The notes beneath the pieces were generated by a model. It did no database searches, was not told the DNA's origin, and saw only the letters and a program-made list of their open reading frames with translations. Below, one piece after another: positions 42,858-50,086 of a stretch of DNA of 64,000 nt. The stretch comes from Maccoyibacter sp900556645. GTDB taxonomy: Bacteria > Bacillota > Clostridia > Lachnospirales > Lachnospiraceae. Position numbers and translations under genes: made by a program. The DNA lies in NCBI GenBank assembly GCA_958349535.1, contig CATWDJ010000002.1, forward strand, positions 62,001 through 126,000, read 5' to 3'. The number at the start of each line of letters is the position of its first letter. Within the stretch, counting starts at the first letter, position 1.

Positions 42858-44594
42858 ATGATTAAAAAGAGACTGATAAAATTATTGTCTCATGCAAAGA
42901 AATATATCGTGTTTCAGGTTGTATGGAAATGGCTGTCCCTGCTTTGTCAGGTGGTAATGATTTATGCGGCCGCCATGCTTTTGGAAGGTGCACTGTATGG
43001 CGTGATTACAAAGAACCGGATACTGTCCTATGGCATAATGGTTCTTACTGCTATTTTATTGAGAGTTTTCTTTGACAGGCAGGCAGCCTATGCATCTTAC
43101 AAGGCAAGTGTGGATGTAAAACAGATTTTGCGTGAGAAAATTTATGGGAAATTATTGAAACTGGGAGCTGCCTATCGGGAAAGCGTTGCAACTTCAGAAG
43201 TGGTGCAGATGGCGGCGGAGGGAGTGGAACAGTTGGAAATCTATTTTGGAAAATATCTGTCCCAACTGTTTTACAGCCTTTTGGCACCGGTAACCTTATT
43301 TTGCATACTTGCTTTTGTAGATTTGAAAGCCGGCGTAGTGCTTTTAATTTGCGTACCGCTGATACCTATATCTATTGTGGCAGTACAGAGGTTTGCAAAA
43401 AAATTGCTGCATAAATATTGGGGAATCTATACGGAGCTGGGAGATTCCTTTTTGGAAAATCTGCAGGGGTTGACTACTTTAAAAATTTATCAGGCAGATG
43501 AAAAAAAGGCGGCAGAGATGGATAAAGAATCTCAAAAATTCCGGCAGATTACCATGAAGGTGCTGACGATGCAGCTCAATTCTACCAGTGTCATGGATAT
43601 CATTGCTTACGGCGGTGCGGCCGTGGGTATGCTTGTGACGCTTTCTGAATTTGCCAAGGGAAATGTGGGGCTTGGGGGAGCATTGATGATAATATTATTG
43701 GCGTCGGAGTTTTTCATTCCTTTGAGACTTCTGGGGTCCTTTTTTCATATTGCAATGAACGGTATGGCGGCAAGTGATAAAATTTTTGCATTATTGGATT
43801 TGCCGGAGCGGTCAGAAAAAGAAGAGAAATTGGAAGATGGGGAGATACCGATTCTTATGGAAGGCGTACAGTTTGCCTATGAAAAAGAGCGGGTCATTTT
43901 AAAGGATGTTTTCATGGAGTTTCCACCGGAAGGCTTTACATCCATTGTAGGAGTATCCGGTTGCGGAAAGAGTACCATAGCAGGTATTCTGATGGGAAGA
44001 AACAAAGGCTATGAAGGAAGTATCACCATTCAGGGAAAGGAATTGCAGGAGATTTCCGAAAAAAGCCTGATGGAGCATATGACACTTGTAAGCCATAACA
44101 GTTATCTGTTCAAAGGAACGGTAAAAGACAATCTGCTTATGGGAAAGGCAGATGCCACCGAAGAAGAAATGTATGCGGTACTTGAAAAAGTGAATCTTTT
44201 GGGATTCCTTCAGACACAGCAGGGATTGGATACGGAAATTCGGGAAAAAGGCAACAATTTCTCTGGAGGACAGTGTCAGAGGCTTGCGTTGGCGAGAGCA
44301 CTTTTACATGATACACCCATTTATATTTTTGATGAGGCAACCTCCAATATTGATATGGAAAGCGAAGAGATGATTATGCAGGTTATTCGGGAACTGGCAA
44401 AAACAAGAACGGTTCTTCTGATTTCCCACAGACTGGCAAACGTAGTGGAAAGTGACAGAATCTATATGCTGGAACAGGGCTGCGTAGTCCAGACAGGAAC
44501 CCATCAGGAGCTGATGACAGAAGGCGGAGCTTACGAAAGACTGTATCATTATCAGACGGAACTGGAGTCCTACGGAAAGGTGGTGGCAGAATAA
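42858..44594 (+). CDS. CydD-like ABC transporter subunit
   Basis: A 578-residue half-transporter with six membrane helices and VSGCGKST (about 366), FSGGQ (about 468) and FDEATSNID (about 490). The membrane part (EQLEIYFGKYLSQL, PLIPISIVAV, LENLQGLTTLKIY) resembles CydD, whose complex with CydC exports cysteine/glutathione and has also been linked to heme movement and cytochrome bd assembly. No cydAB is nearby. It overlaps its partner gene by one base. Placement after YgbA and feoA suggests heme, thiol or iron handling. Confidence 0.85.
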   Translation: MIKKRLIKLLSHAKKYIVFQVVWKWLSLLCQVVMIYAAAMLLEGALYGVITKNRILSYGIMVLTAILLRVFFDRQAAYASYKASVDVKQILREKIYGKLLKLGAAYRESVATSEVVQMAAEGVEQLEIYFGKYLSQLFYSLLAPVTLFCILAFVDLKAGVVLLICVPLIPISIVAVQRFAKKLLHKYWGIYTELGDSFLENLQGLTTLKIYQADEKKAAEMDKESQKFRQITMKVLTMQLNSTSVMDIIAYGGAAVGMLVTLSEFAKGNVGLGGALMIILLASEFFIPLRLLGSFFHIAMNGMAASDKIFALLDLPERSEKEEKLEDGEIPILMEGVQFAYEKERVILKDVFMEFPPEGFTSIVGVSGCGKSTIAGILMGRNKGYEGSITIQGKELQEISEKSLMEHMTLVSHNSYLFKGTVKDNLLMGKADATEEEMYAVLEKVNLLGFLQTQQGLDTEIREKGNNFSGGQCQRLALARALLHDTPIYIFDEATSNIDMESEEMIMQVIRELAKTRTVLLISHRLANVVESDRIYMLEQGCVVQTGTHQELMTEGGAYERLYHYQTELESYGKVVAE

Positions 44595-46282
44595 TGGAAC
44601 AGAAAAACAGAAGAAAAGGCATTGTGATAATGGGACAGTTAATTGGACTGGTTCGCCCATTACTGCCAATGATGTGCCTTGCGGTTTTACTGGGGGTTTT
44701 AGGGTATCTGTGTGCAATTTTTTTAACCATTTTTGCAGGATATGGCATATTGTACGGAATTGCGGATGCCTTGAAAACAGAGGCTCTTTTTCAGGCTTTC
44801 AGACCGGGGAAGCTGGCAGCTCTATTGGTGATTCTTGCAGTGTTGCGAGGTATTCTTCATTATGGAGAACAGTATTGCAATCATTTTATTGCTTTTAAGC
44901 TTTTGGCAATCATCCGTCATAAGGTTTTTGCGGTTTTAAGAAAGCTCTGTCCGGCAAAACTGGAAGGCAAAGACAAGGGGAATATGATTTCCATCATTAC
45001 TTCGGATATTGAACTTTTGGAAGTGTTTTATGCCCACACCATTTCACCGATTGCCATTGCGGTACTGACTTCTCTGGTAATGGTCTGCTTTATCGGTTGG
45101 CAATATCCTCCGGCAGCAGTGATAGCGATTTTGGGATATCTGGTTATCGGCGTGGCGATTCCTCTGTGGAACGGAAAGAAAGGGTCAGCAGAAGGAATGG
45201 AATTTCGCAACTCCTTCGGGGAACTGAACAGCTTTATTCTGGATTCTCTGCGGGGGTTGGATGAGACTATTCAGTATCATCAGGGAGAAAAGCGGATGAA
45301 ACAGATGGAGGAGCGTTCCCAAGGACTTAGTCAGATGCAAAAAAGACTGAACCGTCAGGAGGCAGCTCAAAATTCACTGACGAATATGTTCATTTTGATA
45401 TTCTCTTTTGGGATGCTGTTTTTCATGCTCTGGAATTATAAAAGCGGCAATGTCACTTATGATAAGATGCTGCTTGCCACACTTGCCATGATGGGCTCCT
45501 TTGGTCCGGTGGTAGCACTTTCCAATCTATCCAATAATCTGACCCAGACACTGGCAAGCGGGGAACGTGTGCTGTCTCTCTTGGAAGAAGAACCGCAGAT
45601 TGTAGAAATAAACGGAAAGGAATCCACGACATTTGAAGGAGCTGTGGCAGAACAGGTGAATTTTGCCTATGAAAAGGAAGAAATTTTACAGGATTATTCC
45701 ATTGAGATTCCCAAAGGAAAAATTGTGGGAATCCACGGTGCCAGCGGTTCCGGGAAATCTACGTTGCTTAAGCTTTTTATGCGGTTTTGGGATGTGGACA
45801 GCGGAAAGGTGCTGATATCCGGGAAAAACATAAAAGAAATCAATACAGCGGATTTGAGGGAGATGGAATCCTATATGACACAGGAAACCTATCTGTTCCA
45901 TGATTCCATTGCAAACAATATCTCCATCGGAAAACCGGGAGCCTCCCGGGAGGAGATTGTGGAGGCTGCGAAAAAGGCAGCAATCCATGACTTTATCATG
46001 ACACTTCCGAAGGGATACGATACAGAGGTGGGAGAACTGGGAGATACCTTGTCCGGCGGAGAAAAGCAGAGAATCGGGATTGCACGGGCATTCCTGCATG
46101 ACGCACCGTTTCTTTTGATGGATGAGCCAACCAGTAATCTGGATGCCTTGAATGAAGGAGTGATATTAAAATCTCTAAAGACATTCCGGGAGGATAAGAC
46201 GGTACTTTTAGTATCTCACAGAAAATCCACCATGAATCTGGCGGATAAGGTATATGAGATGGAAAATACACATATGGGATAA
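44594..46282 (+). CDS. CydC-like ABC transporter subunit
   Basis: The 562-residue partner: six membrane helices, then GASGSGKST (about 382), LSGGEKQR (about 485), and MDEPTSNLD (about 509). Catalytic residues look canonical in both halves, unlike the asymmetric exporter at 35853. The N-terminal region (LRPLLPMM-like start, then AAIFL-type helices) and SFGPVVALSNLSNNLTQTLASGERV region (SNLTQTL, ASGERV) resemble CydC. Last gene of the operon; no strong plus-strand terminator follows, only the minus-strand tRNA terminator. Confidence 0.85.
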   Translation: MEQKNRRKGIVIMGQLIGLVRPLLPMMCLAVLLGVLGYLCAIFLTIFAGYGILYGIADALKTEALFQAFRPGKLAALLVILAVLRGILHYGEQYCNHFIAFKLLAIIRHKVFAVLRKLCPAKLEGKDKGNMISIITSDIELLEVFYAHTISPIAIAVLTSLVMVCFIGWQYPPAAVIAILGYLVIGVAIPLWNGKKGSAEGMEFRNSFGELNSFILDSLRGLDETIQYHQGEKRMKQMEERSQGLSQMQKRLNRQEAAQNSLTNMFILIFSFGMLFFMLWNYKSGNVTYDKMLLATLAMMGSFGPVVALSNLSNNLTQTLASGERVLSLLEEEPQIVEINGKESTTFEGAVAEQVNFAYEKEEILQDYSIEIPKGKIVGIHGASGSGKSTLLKLFMRFWDVDSGKVLISGKNIKEINTADLREMESYMTQETYLFHDSIANNISIGKPGASREEIVEAAKKAAIHDFIMTLPKGYDTEVGELGDTLSGGEKQRIGIARAFLHDAPFLLMDEPTSNLDALNEGVILKSLKTFREDKTVLLVSHRKSTMNLADKVYEMENTHMG

Positions 46283-46304
46283 AATGATAGGTGATGGTAA
46301 CTAG

Positions 46305-46337
46305 AAAAATAAAAGCTGAAAACCAAAGTTTTCAGCT
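46305..46337 (-). terminator. Terminator of tRNA-Leu(CAG), minus strand
   Basis: AGCTGAAAAC (46314-46323) and GTTTTCAGCT (46328-46337) are perfect arms; read on the minus strand they are followed by TTTTATTTTT. Confidence 0.85.
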
Positions 46338-46349
46338 AAAAATAATAAA

Positions 46350-46433
46350 TGCAGGAGATGGGACTTGAACCCACACGATATTGCTACCACAGGCACCTGA
46401 AGCCTGCGCGTCTGCCAATTCCGCCACTCCTGC
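46350..46433 (-). tRNA. tRNA-Leu (anticodon CAG)
   Basis: An 84-base class II tRNA on the minus strand. Acceptor GCAGGAG pairs with CTCCTGC, discriminator A; anticodon stem CAGGC/GCCTG encloses TTCAGGT, giving anticodon CAG; a long variable arm and GTTCAAG T-loop are present. CCA is not encoded. Its promoter (TTGACT-N17-TACAAT on the minus strand) spans 46467-46495. Confidence 0.95.
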
Positions 46434-46466
46434 ATAAAAGATGTCAGTACAAAACTGACGAATGTT

Positions 46467-46495
46467 ATTGTACCCTTTTTTAAATGAGAAGTCAA
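46467..46495 (-). promoter_or_regulatory. Promoter of tRNA-Leu(CAG)
   Basis: On the minus strand: TTGACT (46495-46490), 17-base spacer, TACAAT (46472-46467), a strong stable-RNA type promoter. Confidence 0.8.
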
Positions 46496-46539
46496 GAAAA
46501 AATCCTCTTTTTTTATATAAATTTTTTCTTACAAATACA

Positions 46540-46568
46540 TTGACATTTTTCTCAACATTTGATATTAT
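46540..46568 (+). promoter_or_regulatory. Promoter of tRNA-Leu(AAG)
   Basis: TTGACA, 17-base spacer, TATTAT; the tRNA begins 36 bases downstream. It is divergent from the tRNA-Leu(CAG) promoter. Confidence 0.8.
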
Positions 46569-46603
46569 TTTAAAGTCGTCGTGACAAATAATATTAAATC
46601 TAT

Positions 46604-46687
46604 GCGGAAGTGTCGGAACTGGCAGACGAGCAAGACTAAGGATCTTGTGGTGGCAACATCGTGTGGGTTCAAGTCCCATCTTCCGCA
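46604..46687 (+). tRNA. tRNA-Leu (anticodon AAG), island attachment site
   Basis: An 84-base class II tRNA. Acceptor GCGGAAG pairs with CTTCCGC, discriminator A; anticodon stem CAAGA/TCTTG encloses CTAAGGA, giving AAG, whose first base would be converted to inosine by TadA. The 3' end from 46668 is repeated at 53135, marking integration of a mobile island into this gene with the tRNA restored. Confidence 0.95.
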
Positions 46688-46689
46688 TT
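46668..46689 (+). repeat. Left direct repeat (att core) of tRNA-Leu island
   Basis: 22 bases covering the T-loop, 3' acceptor arm and two bases beyond the tRNA. Identical to 53135-53156. Homology continues imperfectly past a 4-base difference into the terminator (TTTTAAGAAAAA on both sides). Confidence 0.9.
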
Positions 46690-46700
46690 GCGTTTTTAAG

Positions 46701-46730
46701 AAAAAGCCTTGAAAAATCAAGGCTTTTTTC
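46701..46730 (+). terminator. Terminator of tRNA-Leu(AAG)
   Basis: AAAAGCCTTGA (46702-46712) and TCAAGGCTTTT (46717-46727) with a 4-base loop and T tail. A close relative of this hairpin follows the right repeat (53169-53197). Confidence 0.88.
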
Positions 46731-46739
46731 TTTTGCGTT

Positions 46740-46757
46740 TTTGTTACACTTTGTTAC
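46740..46757 (+). repeat. Paired TTTGTTAC repeats inside the left end
   Basis: Two copies of TTTGTTAC, starting at 46740 and 46750, one DNA turn apart. The same pair occurs inside the right end (53057 and 53068). They probably are integrase arm-type binding sites. The second copy overlaps the stop codon of the minus-strand integrase remnant. Confidence 0.6.
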
Positions 46758-47036
46758 ACCGTTTTTGTCCCGAAAACTTTGGCGAATACATCCGCTTTTT
46801 CTGTGAGTGGAGTAACAGAGTGAATATAATATTTTTGAGTGGTTGATATGTCCTTATGTCCAGCAAAATCTGAAATCATTCTATCGGGTAATAATTGACT
46901 GTTATGCAGTTCAGAGATACAAGTTTTTCTAATCGCATGGTTTCCGCTTGGCTTTCCAGAAATAATAAAGCGGTCTTCTTCATTTCTTTTGCCGTTACAT
47001 CTGCGAAGCACATTATTCACAGCATATTCATGCAGA
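46754..47036 (-). pseudogene. C-terminal remnant of Tn916-type tyrosine integrase
   Basis: About 93 codons of a tyrosine recombinase C-terminus reading toward the tRNA. It holds HAIRKTCISEL (His and Arg of the catalytic box), AGHKDISTTQKYY (His and nucleophile Tyr) and a normal C-terminus. The frame extends upstream of the first GTG to about FLHEYA at 47036 and then meets a stop; the N-terminal three quarters are gone. Position and direction fit the element's own integrase at attL. It abuts the plus-strand integrase pseudogene head to head. Confidence 0.75.
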
Positions 47037-47992
47037 AATTACAAGAAGTTTTAATAAATCGTTTGTCAGAGAATAACACAGTTGACTATTTACAAACCGG
47101 TAATGAGGAATTTCTGGATATGTTTTTAACTGCCAAGCATTTAGAAGGATGTTCTGACAAAACAATACGCTATTATAGGTGTAATATTGAGAAGATGCTA
47201 GAGACAATTAACATACCGGTGATAAAGATAACTACCGAGATGCTACGAAAATATCTTGTAGAGTATCAAGCAATAAATAATTGTGGAAAGGTAACTATTG
47301 ATAATATTCGTAGAAGCCTTTCCACATTCTTTTCTTGGTTGGAGGAAGAAGATTATATAATAAAAAGTTCTATGAAAAGAATCCACAAGGTAAAGACTGC
47401 GATTATTGTACAAGATACTATTCCGGATGAGAAGGTTGAGATTCTAAGAGATAATTGTAATAATTTGCACGATAGGGCGATGATTGATTTTCTGCTTTCA
47501 ACAGGTATTCGTGTGGGTGAATTAGTTAGAATGAATATTGATGATATAGATTTTTCTGAACGAGAGTGTGTTGTCTATGGAAAAGGAGATAAAGAGCGGA
47601 AAGCATACTTTGATGCAAAGACTAAAATTCATTTGTTGAATTATATTGAATCAAGAACAGATAATAATAGAGCATTATTTGTTTCTTTGAATAAGCCACA
47701 TAATAGACTTACAGAGAGTGGCGTGGAATTGCGGCTTAGGAAATGGGGAAGAAGTTGGGTGTAGAAAAGGTACACCCACATAAGTTCAGAAGGACTATGG
47801 CCACCAGAGCAATTGAGAAAGGGTGCATGACGTCCGGGGGACGTCAGCTTTGCACGGACCGGAGCGAAGCGAAGACAGCCGATTGAACAGGTACAGAAAA
47901 TTCTGGGACATGAGCAAATAGATACAACGCTCAGATATGCAATGGTTAATCAAAACAATGTGAAGCTATCGCATCGAAAATATATTTCATAG
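47030..47992 (+). pseudogene. Tyrosine recombinase/integrase, frameshifted and interrupted
   Basis: From ATG 47030 it reads as a XerC/D-like integrase of the common Lachnospiraceae kind: N-terminal SAM-like domain (SDKTIRYY), catalytic core with LSTGIRVGELV (first catalytic Arg) and GKGDKER. At about 47741 one A is missing from the expected AAAA, after which the frame ends at 47764. In the next frame HPHKFRRTMATRAIEKG follows, then about 52 inserted bases (47824-47878), then PIEQVQKILGHEQIDTTLRYA with the nucleophile Tyr, ending at 47992. Two independent lesions make it non-functional. Confidence 0.85.
47823..47878 (+). repeat. GC-rich palindromic insert inside the integrase pseudogene
   Basis: About 52-55 bases, far more GC-rich than the surroundings. 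TGACGTCC (47828-47835), GGG loop, GGACGTCA (47839-47846) form a perfect 8-base stem; GTGCA (47823-47827) and TGCAC (47851-47855) add an outer stem with a 4-base bulge; a GGAGCGAAGCGAAG tail follows. It looks like a miniature repeat of the REP type. Confidence 0.65.
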
Positions 47993-47993
47993 A

Positions 47994-48022
47994 TTGACTT
48001 GTAACGCAAAAGACGTTACAAT
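47994..48022 (+). promoter_or_regulatory. Promoter and palindromic operator of the toxin-antitoxin pair
   Basis: TTGACT, 17-base spacer, TACAAT. Within it TGTAACG (48000-48006) and CGTTACA (48014-48020) form a perfect inverted repeat with 7 bases between, covering the spacer and -10. This fits autorepression by the antitoxin, as in RelBE systems. Confidence 0.75.
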
Positions 48023-48046
48023 AAAAGAAAGATGGAGGTGTATTCT

Positions 48047-48349
48047 ATGGGAAAAACAGCAACATTAAATATAAGAGTAAATCCAGATGTAAAAGAAAAT
48101 GCAGAAAGTGTATTGGCACAATTAGGGATACCAATGGCTACTGCTATAGATATGTATTTAAAACAAATATCATTAGTAGGAGGAATTCCCTTTTCTATTG
48201 TATTACCAAAAGCAGCTAATTCAGTGAATGCAGATATGATGTCTGTTACACAGATTCATCAAAAGTTAGAAAAAGGATATGCCGATATAGAGAAAGGAAA
48301 TGTTGAGGATGCAGCTAGTGCGTTTGTGGCATTTAGAGAGAGGCATTAA
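48047..48349 (+). CDS. RelB/DinJ-family antitoxin
   Basis: A 100-residue protein with an N-terminal ribbon-helix-helix DNA-binding region (TATLNIRVNPDVKENAESVL as TATLNIRVNP and DVKENAE; then LGIPMATAIDMYLKQI), typical of RelB/DinJ, and a charged, flexible C-terminus that would wrap the toxin. It neutralises the RelE/ParE-like toxin encoded next and likely represses the shared promoter. ATG 48047 lies 8 bases after GGAGG; an upstream in-frame ATG at 48032 overlaps that site. The stop and the toxin start share an A (TAATG). Confidence 0.9.
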   Translation: MGKTATLNIRVNPDVKENAESVLAQLGIPMATAIDMYLKQISLVGGIPFSIVLPKAANSVNADMMSVTQIHQKLEKGYADIEKGNVEDAASAFVAFRERH

Positions 48350-48669
48350 TGAAGCAATATAAGGTAGAGATTACAAAAGAAGCTTTGCAGGATATGGAAG
48401 ATATATACAATTATATTGCTATAGATTTGCTTGCTCCGGATAATGCAATGGGGCAATATAATCGCATTGCTGATGAAATACTTACATTAGACACTTTCCC
48501 GGAACGATTTAGGATTATGGATTCTGAGCCGGAAAAGAGAATGGAGTTGCGTAGAATGCTCGTCGATAATTATTCAGTGTTTTACACAATCCGTGACGAA
48601 AGGGTAATTGTAACGGATGTGTTATACACGGCATCTGATATAGAAGCACGTTTGAGAGGCGAGATATAA
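48349..48669 (+). CDS. RelE/ParE-family toxin
   Basis: A 106-residue protein with the RelE/ParE fold pattern: ITKEALQDMEDIYNYI helices, a central FPERFR, then RRMLVDNYSVFYTIRD and a final strand VIVTDVLYTASD. RelE members cut mRNA on ribosomes, ParE members poison gyrase; sequence alone does not decide. The RRM..NY.VFY pattern with a late Arg is typical. Translation is coupled to the antitoxin. It probably stabilises the island. Confidence 0.88.
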   Translation: MKQYKVEITKEALQDMEDIYNYIAIDLLAPDNAMGQYNRIADEILTLDTFPERFRIMDSEPEKRMELRRMLVDNYSVFYTIRDERVIVTDVLYTASDIEARLRGEI

Positions 48670-48744
48670 AAGCACGCGTTTATTTGAATTTGTCTAATTA
48701 AGTTAATCGTGCCATATGGCTTGATTATAAATACAAAGATAAAA

Positions 48745-48842
48745 ACGCAATGTACACCTAAAAATGTACTAGAGCTGGTAGGTAGCCCAGCCGTCCTATT
48801 TCTAATAGGGTAAGTAACCTGCCCCTCCGGGTTGTCCATTCT
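48745..48842 (+). promoter_or_regulatory. yjdF-motif (azaaromatic) riboswitch
   Basis: A structured leader upstream of a yjdF gene, where this riboswitch class is expected. Visible elements: GTACA/TGTAC pairing (48752-48769), AGAGCTGGTAGGTAGCCCAGC (hairpin GCTGG/CCAGC, 48774-48791), CCTATT/AATAGG hairpin (48795-48809), and a GTAAGTAACC segment pairing with GGGTT. Spacing to the YjdF ribosome binding site suggests translational control. The class senses aromatic heterocycles. Assigned from gene context and conserved-looking segments; not run against a model. Confidence 0.7.
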
Positions 48843-48872
48843 TTGTTCAACTATTATTTAGGAGGGATTCTT

Positions 48873-49457
48873 ATGGACAAAGTAAGTGGAAAGCTGACAG
48901 TGTATTTTGAAGAACCATTTTGGGTAGGAATATTTGAACGTATCGAAGATGGTAAATTATCTGTGGCAAAAGTGACTTTTGGTGCAGAGCCAAAAGATTA
49001 CGAAGTGCAGGAATATGTTCAAAAATACTATTTCAGTTTGAAATTCAGTCCGGCTGTTGATACTGTTGCAAAGGATATAAAAAGAAATCCGAAAAGGATG
49101 CGGCGTGAAGCGAAAAAGCAGATGAAGGAAATAGGCATTGGCACAAAATCGCAACGGGCCTTGAAATTACAACAGGAACAGAACAAGCAAGAGTGCAAGG
49201 TAAGAAGCCAAGAGAAAAAAGAAGCGGAAAAACTGCGAATGTTTGAACTGAAACAGCAAAAGAAGAGAAAATGTATTCGTTGTAATGTGGAAATGCTTGA
49301 AGATTATGATGTAAAAGTTGAGGGAGGTGCATACGGATTAAAAATCACAAAACCTGGAATATTCAAAGATACTTTAGGTAAGGTTCATGCTTCTGTATGT
49401 CCTGAATGTGGATATCTTGAATTTTATCTGGAAGATACGGCAAAGATAAAGAAATAG
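48873..49457 (+). CDS. YjdF-family protein with C-terminal zinc ribbon
   Basis: A 194-residue protein. The first 125 residues are a YjdF domain (KLTVYFEEPFWVGIFE, then VTFGAEP) with a long Lys/Gln-rich helix; the last 65 carry CIRCNVEM and CPECGYLEF, a four-cysteine zinc ribbon resembling DUF6487. Most YjdF proteins lack such a tail. YjdF is thought to help against toxic azaaromatics. ATG 48873 has GGAGGG 6 bases upstream and is preferred over an in-frame ATG at 48843 inside the leader. The family assignment is good; its reaction is unknown. Confidence 0.85.
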   Translation: MDKVSGKLTVYFEEPFWVGIFERIEDGKLSVAKVTFGAEPKDYEVQEYVQKYYFSLKFSPAVDTVAKDIKRNPKRMRREAKKQMKEIGIGTKSQRALKLQQEQNKQECKVRSQEKKEAEKLRMFELKQQKKRKCIRCNVEMLEDYDVKVEGGAYGLKITKPGIFKDTLGKVHASVCPECGYLEFYLEDTAKIKK

Positions 49458-49494
49458 AAAACTTTCAGTTTTATGTGCTTAGATAAAATGTAAA

Positions 49495-49525
49495 TGCCAG
49501 GCAGTTACGCCTGGCAAATTTTATT
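49495..49525. terminator. Bidirectional terminator between yjdF and merR
   Basis: TGCCAGGC (49495-49502) and GCCTGGCA (49509-49516), 6-base loop, T-rich on both strands. Serves the convergent yjdF and merR genes. Confidence 0.85.
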
Positions 49526-49957
49526 TGTGAGCTTTGTTATAAAGTTTTTGAATGTCCTTTGGGAGAGTATCGGGGAGCATGGCATTAATTTTATCTTCGT
49601 TACCATGAGCTATAGCGGTGTCATAATACCAACATTTGAATTCCAGCATGGCGAGAGTTTTTTCAAGCTGTTTAATTTCCTCTTTGACGGCAGCTTTTCG
49701 ATGCTCAAATAATCTTTTCGTTTGGCATAGCTGGAGGAGCCTTCTGTAACCCATTCAAAGAATTGTTTTATATCCTTAATTTCAAGACCTGATTGTTTTA
49801 AGCACTCGATTACCCGGATTGCTTCAAGTTCGTTATCACTAAAGTATCGGATATTGCCTTTGCGCTCAAGATTAGGAAAAAATCCTTCTTTATCGTAATA
49901 TCTCAAGGTAGAAATAGGGAGATGAAACATCTCAGATACCTGACCAATTGTGTACAT
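49521..49957 (-). pseudogene. MerR-family regulator with a frameshift
   Basis: On the minus strand ATG 49957 (AGAAGG 8 bases before) opens a MerR protein: MYTIGQVSEMFHLPISTLRYYDKEG is the usual winged-helix start (GQVSEMF, TLRYYDKEG). The frame runs to about EGSSSYAKRK, then changes: one missing base near 49710 shifts it. The second frame continues RLFEHRKAAVKEEI, KTLAMLEFKCWYYDTA to a normal C-terminus at 49521. The truncated 115-residue product would keep the DNA-binding domain but lose the coiled-coil dimer helix and effector region. Confidence 0.85.
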
Positions 49958-49991
49958 AAAAATACCTTCTTTCAAAATTTGAAAATAATAC

Positions 49992-50022
49992 TTGACCTAA
50001 AGTTAAGTTTAGGTTTTATGAT
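49992..50022 (+). promoter_or_regulatory. MerR-type promoter with 19-base spacer and palindromic operator
   Basis: TTGACC (49992-49997), 19-base spacer, TATGAT (50017-50022). ACCTAAA (49995-50001) and TTTAGGT (50008-50014) form a perfect inverted repeat in the spacer. The elongated spacer plus central dyad is the hallmark of MerR-activated promoters. Confidence 0.9.
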
Positions 50023-50086
50023 AATATCATAAAGCAAAAAGACTTTCATTTCAATAAAAATTTTTTATACGGAGGTATTTGATATT

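Noticed and set aside
46332..46688. 118-residue minus-strand frame across both tRNA genes
   Set aside because: It translates tRNA sequence; the tRNA folds account for it.
46895..47029. Extended N-terminus of the plus-strand integrase
   Set aside because: These 45 codons are antisense to the minus-strand integrase remnant; family N-termini begin at ATG 47030.
47823..47878. Group II intron end or insertion-sequence scar as explanation of the integrase insert
   Set aside because: It lacks a domain V-like hairpin and no terminal repeats or target duplication can be defined; a miniature palindromic repeat fits better.
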